From: an uncultured Coleofasciculus sp.
GTDB lineage: Bacteria; Cyanobacteriota; Cyanobacteriia; Cyanobacteriales; Coleofasciculaceae
Assembly: GCA_902805485.1 (NCBI GenBank)
Contig: CADCTM010000324.1
Location: forward strand, 2,827 to 11,140
DNA: 8,314 nucleotides
Reading direction: 5' to 3'
A program made the translations under genes and the position numbers. Under the pieces are notes generated by a model. It saw only the letters and a list, made by a program, of their open reading frames with translations, had not been told where the DNA came from and ran no database searches. Shown piece after piece: positions 6,471 through 8,314 of this stretch (position 1 is the first letter of the stretch; each line of letters starts with the position of its first letter).

Positions 6471-7003
6471 ATAATTCCTCTCCATTATGTGAGGCAACAA
6501 AAATTAGAAAGCTGATAGAGTTTAATACCCTATCTTTGCTGCCAGGACTACTATGCAATTTTACTAGCCGTCTAAACTTGGCTTGCTGATACTCAAATAG
6601 ATGTTGGTCTTACGATGACTTTTCTGCCTTGACCGTGATGGGGAAATTTAGTTTTTGACTGCTAAATATTGCTGATTTAAGTTACTTTTTGCCTGGTCTC
6701 CTTGACCTGCTTGTGTTCATCAGCATAGCACAGGAATATGAATACTATTTTTCTATTAAATGTTAAAATCTGACTAGTTTTTGTAACAATTTATATGTAA
6801 TATTTAATGCTTTAAAATATATTTAAATTTTTGTAAAAGTTATTGCACAGCAATTCTATTTCAGATAATTTATTAGGTTTTTCTTAAGATTTTTGGACTA
6901 AGTGATTCCAAATAAGTAGGGTGCGTTACAGGATGCTAACGCACCGAATCCCAGTAGCTCAGGTCTTTAAGGCAAGAACCTAACACACTCGACAGCCTGC
7001 GGT
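6471..7003. other. Long AT-rich intergenic region upstream of the phytochrome operon
   Basis: About 530 bp with no convincing gene on either strand. It should hold the promoter for the minus-strand phytochrome cluster, but no clear -35/-10 pair stands out. Visible elements are the GATAG/CTATC inverted repeat at 6514-6534, an 8-bp direct repeat CCTTGACC at 6627-6634 and 6700-6707, and a very AT-rich core. By count, 6781-6840 holds only 7 G or C in 60, and 6721-6900 about 21 percent. The palindrome at 6920-6945 is listed separately. Confidence 0.6.
6920..6945. repeat. GGTGCGTTA/TAACGCACC palindromic element
   Basis: A perfect 9-bp inverted repeat (6920-6928 with 6937-6945) around the 8-base loop CAGGATGC. 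Palindromes with this GTGCGTTA arm recur between genes in many cyanobacterial genomes, from memory and not checked here. It sits 58 bp after the rpiA stop, so it might end or stabilise that transcript, but no T-tract follows on the minus strand. Confidence 0.6.
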
Positions 7004-7714
7004 TTAGATTTCTCGCACTGACGGTTGACCATCTTTGACTTCGCCGACCAAAATTACATCCGCAACACCGACAAATAAGCCATTCTCCAAAACTCCGGGA
7101 ATATTATTCAGCGTCTTTTCTAATTCAGCGGGGTTATCAATCGAGTCAAATTTCACATCAATTACCATGTTGCCTTGATCCGTAATAACGGGACCGGCTT
7201 TTCTGATGCCCATTCGGAGTTCGGGTTTGCCGCCTAATTTTTCGATGGCACGCATCACTGGTGCGATCGCCATTGGGATTACTTCTACGGGTAGTAGAAA
7301 CGTCGAACCCAAGCGGTCAACTAATTTATTACCATCAACGACAACCACAAATTGCTCTGCCAGGGCATCAACAATTTTTTCGCGAGTATGGGCAGCACCG
7401 CCACCCTTAATTAAATTCTTCTGTGGATCGACTTCATCCGCGCCGTCAATGGCAATATCAATATGGTCAACGGCATCCAGGGTTGTTAAAGGAATGCCAT
7501 ACTGTTTTGCCAAAACTTCGGCTTGAAAGGAGGTGGGGATGCCTTTAATATCGGTTAACTCGCCGGATTGAATGCGCTTTCCCAAATACTCGATCGCATA
7601 AGCGGTGGTTGAACCCGTGCCTAGCCCAACAATCGTACCGGATTTTACAAGTGCGGCAGCGGCTTTGCCAACTTCTTGCTTCATCACCTTAACCGGGTCT
7701 ATTTCTGCACTCAT
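7004..7714 (-). CDS. rpiA: Ribose-5-phosphate isomerase A
   Basis: A 236-residue cytosolic enzyme that interconverts ribose 5-phosphate and ribulose 5-phosphate, serving the Calvin cycle and the oxidative pentose phosphate pathway in a cyanobacterium. Diagnostic motifs are all intact: phosphate-binding VGLGTGSTT (29-37), DGADE (90-94), and KGGGAAHTREK (103-113). By alignment to E. coli RpiA with an offset of nine, Asp90, Asp93, Lys103 and Glu112 match its Asp81, Asp84, Lys94 and catalytic Glu103. The length is typical of the family. The ATG has AAGGA (7723-7727) eight bases upstream. It is flanked by spacers of 291 and about 530 bp on the same strand, so it is probably transcribed by itself. 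One HIP1 octamer lies inside it. Nothing unusual is visible. Confidence 0.97.
   Translation of the reverse strand: MSAEIDPVKVMKQEVGKAAAALVKSGTIVGLGTGSTTAYAIEYLGKRIQSGELTDIKGIPTSFQAEVLAKQYGIPLTTLDAVDHIDIAIDGADEVDPQKNLIKGGGAAHTREKIVDALAEQFVVVVDGNKLVDRLGSTFLLPVEVIPMAIAPVMRAIEKLGGKPELRMGIRKAGPVITDQGNMVIDVKFDSIDNPAELEKTLNNIPGVLENGLFVGVADVILVGEVKDGQPSVREI
7263..7270. repeat. HIP1 octamer GCGATCGC
   Basis: A third exact copy, within rpiA. Three copies in 8.3 kb far exceed the chance expectation of about 0.1. Confidence 0.9.
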
Positions 7715-7884
7715 GAAAACGTTCCTTTTAGTAATCTAGAAACAGTTTCCCACTTTACGCGCCGTGCCCGTACTACTACCCAAGCGTTTGTTCTAAAAGT
7801 GATTTGGGTAAGGATGAGTGAATTGAGTTTTCTTTTAACCTGTAATATACGAGTACTACGCCTCCAAGCTTCTAAAGAAACTAA

Positions 7885-7910
7885 GAGCCGCAGCACCCGT
7901 GACTAGGCTC
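7885..7910 (-). terminator. Possible terminator hairpin after the RNA-binding protein gene
   Basis: On the minus strand GAGCC and GGCTC form a 5-bp stem (7906-7910 with 7885-7889) around a 16-base loop. Imperfect outer pairing of AAAGAA with TTCTTT extends it. The 3' side runs into TTAGTTTCTTT, which is T-rich. It lies about 95 bp beyond the stop at 8006. Loop size and weak stem make this tentative. The rest of the 291-bp spacer (7715-8005) shows no gene I can support and presumably holds the rpiA promoter. Confidence 0.3.
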
Positions 7911-8005
7911 AGGTTCTTTCAAACCATACCATTGCCTGCCTGTTTACAAGTTCACCAAACATGATTAGGGAGAGAATCTGAGCGATTCCAGGATTAAAAC
8001 CTAGG

Positions 8006-8314
8006 CTATGGATTCGGCGTGGCTTGAGCCGCTAAAAGCTCCTTGAGCCGTTCCAAATCAGCCGCCCAACGCGGATCGGGTTGTATCGCTCCGGAATCTG
8101 ATGATGATGATGTTGTTGTGGTTGTGCTAGCTCCGGAGCCACGCTTGGAGGACTTTTTGCTACCGCCACCGCTGCTACGGCGTACCGGGGCTGGAGCATT
8201 ACTGCTAGCCGCAGGACGGGGAGCTGCTTCATCCTCTTCTTGATTTTTCGACCGTGGCAGCGCTTTTTCAATTTTCAGCTCGGTTTCTTTGAACGCTTGA
8301 CCGTTGAACTTCTC
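8006..8314 (-). CDS. C-terminal part of a probable RRM RNA-binding protein
   Basis: An open frame enters from the right edge and ends at TAG (8008-8006), giving the last 102 residues; the start lies outside the window. The first residues, KFNGQAFKETELKIEKALPR, look like the final strand region of an RNA recognition motif, where the usual pattern is a hydrophobic-Asn-Gly turn, then a strand ending in Lys-Ala-x-Pro-Arg. Residues about 22-78 are low complexity: Glu/Ala/Pro, then Gly/Ser/Lys/Arg, then five Thr and four Ser. The last 25 residues (QPDPRWAADLERLKELLAAQ...) form an amphipathic helix that looks conserved rather than random. Cyanobacterial RRM proteins commonly have such flexible tails and act in RNA binding, often cold-induced. 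The RRM call rests on a fragment, so it is moderate; that this frame is coding is well supported by its composition and by the short C-terminal helix. Confidence 0.68.
   Translation of the reverse strand, partial: EKFNGQAFKETELKIEKALPRSKNQEEDEAAPRPAASSNAPAPVRRSSGGGSKKSSKRGSGASTTTTTSSSSDSGAIQPDPRWAADLERLKELLAAQATPNP
8099..8125 (-). repeat. Trinucleotide repeat coding Thr5-Ser4
   Basis: Nine consecutive codons on the minus strand read ACA/ACC five times, then TCA four times, encoding poly-Thr then poly-Ser in the linker of the RNA-binding protein. Such a microsatellite can change length by slippage in whole codons without breaking the frame. Confidence 0.8.

Noticed and set aside
6471..6500. 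Upstream TTG (6500) and ATG (6485) starts for the phytochrome
   Set aside because: Neither has a well-placed ribosome site, while ATG 6470 does and gives exact residue register with Synechocystis Cph1.
7711..7896. 61-residue minus-strand frame upstream of rpiA
   Set aside because: It has unconvincing composition, no ribosome site was seen, it overlaps the rpiA start and its leader, and it resembles no known family.
8043..8243. Plus-strand open frame with poly-Asp and poly-Val
   Set aside because: It is the complement of the Thr/Ser codon run in the minus-strand RNA-binding protein gene, whose frame has natural composition and a family-like C-terminus. The minus-strand frame at 8032-8271 is likewise a shadow.

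Overview
The window looks like chromosomal DNA of a cyanobacterium, probably filamentous, though the genus cannot be fixed from sequence alone. Three exact GCGATCGC (HIP1) octamers are present. There is a Cph1-type phytochrome that keeps the phycocyanobilin cysteine, an Rcp1-type response regulator, an RpiA, and the tail of what looks like a cyanobacterial RRM RNA-binding protein. No transposase, integrase, CRISPR array, tRNA or rRNA was found.

Layout. At 35-1279 (+) is a 414-residue repeat protein: a glycine-zipper segment, then six 18-residue units, then three and a half 33-residue (3 x 11) units, resembling LEA or apolipoprotein-like amphipathic helix proteins. It faces a minus-strand cluster across a 77-bp gap that holds a 10-bp hairpin. 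Reading leftward on the minus strand, the cluster is a phytochrome histidine kinase (start refined to 6470, end 4173), an Rcp1-like single-domain response regulator (4219-3773, overlapping the kinase by 47 bp), a REC-histidine kinase with no other sensor domain (3727-2570, 45-bp gap), and an aldo/keto reductase (2538-1357, 31-bp gap). The spacing suggests one transcript. The first three genes form a coherent red/far-red phosphorelay; the reductase may be co-transcribed, but a functional link is only a guess.

An intergenic region of about 530 bp, very AT-rich in its middle, lies upstream of the phytochrome gene. It contains a GGTGCGTTA/TAACGCACC palindrome close to the end of rpiA (7714-7004, minus). 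Beyond a 291-bp spacer, the right edge holds the last 102 codons of a minus-strand gene (8314-8006), whose start is outside the window. It reads as the end of an RRM domain followed by a low-complexity Ser/Thr/Gly/Pro linker and a short conserved-looking C-terminal helix.

Most notable points: the phytochrome operon with a second REC-kinase; the overlap in which the rcp1 ribosome-binding site is embedded in phytochrome codons while the phytochrome gains a 17-residue basic tail; and the repeat protein, whose repeat length changes from 18 to 33 while a Lys-Pro motif is kept in nearly every unit.
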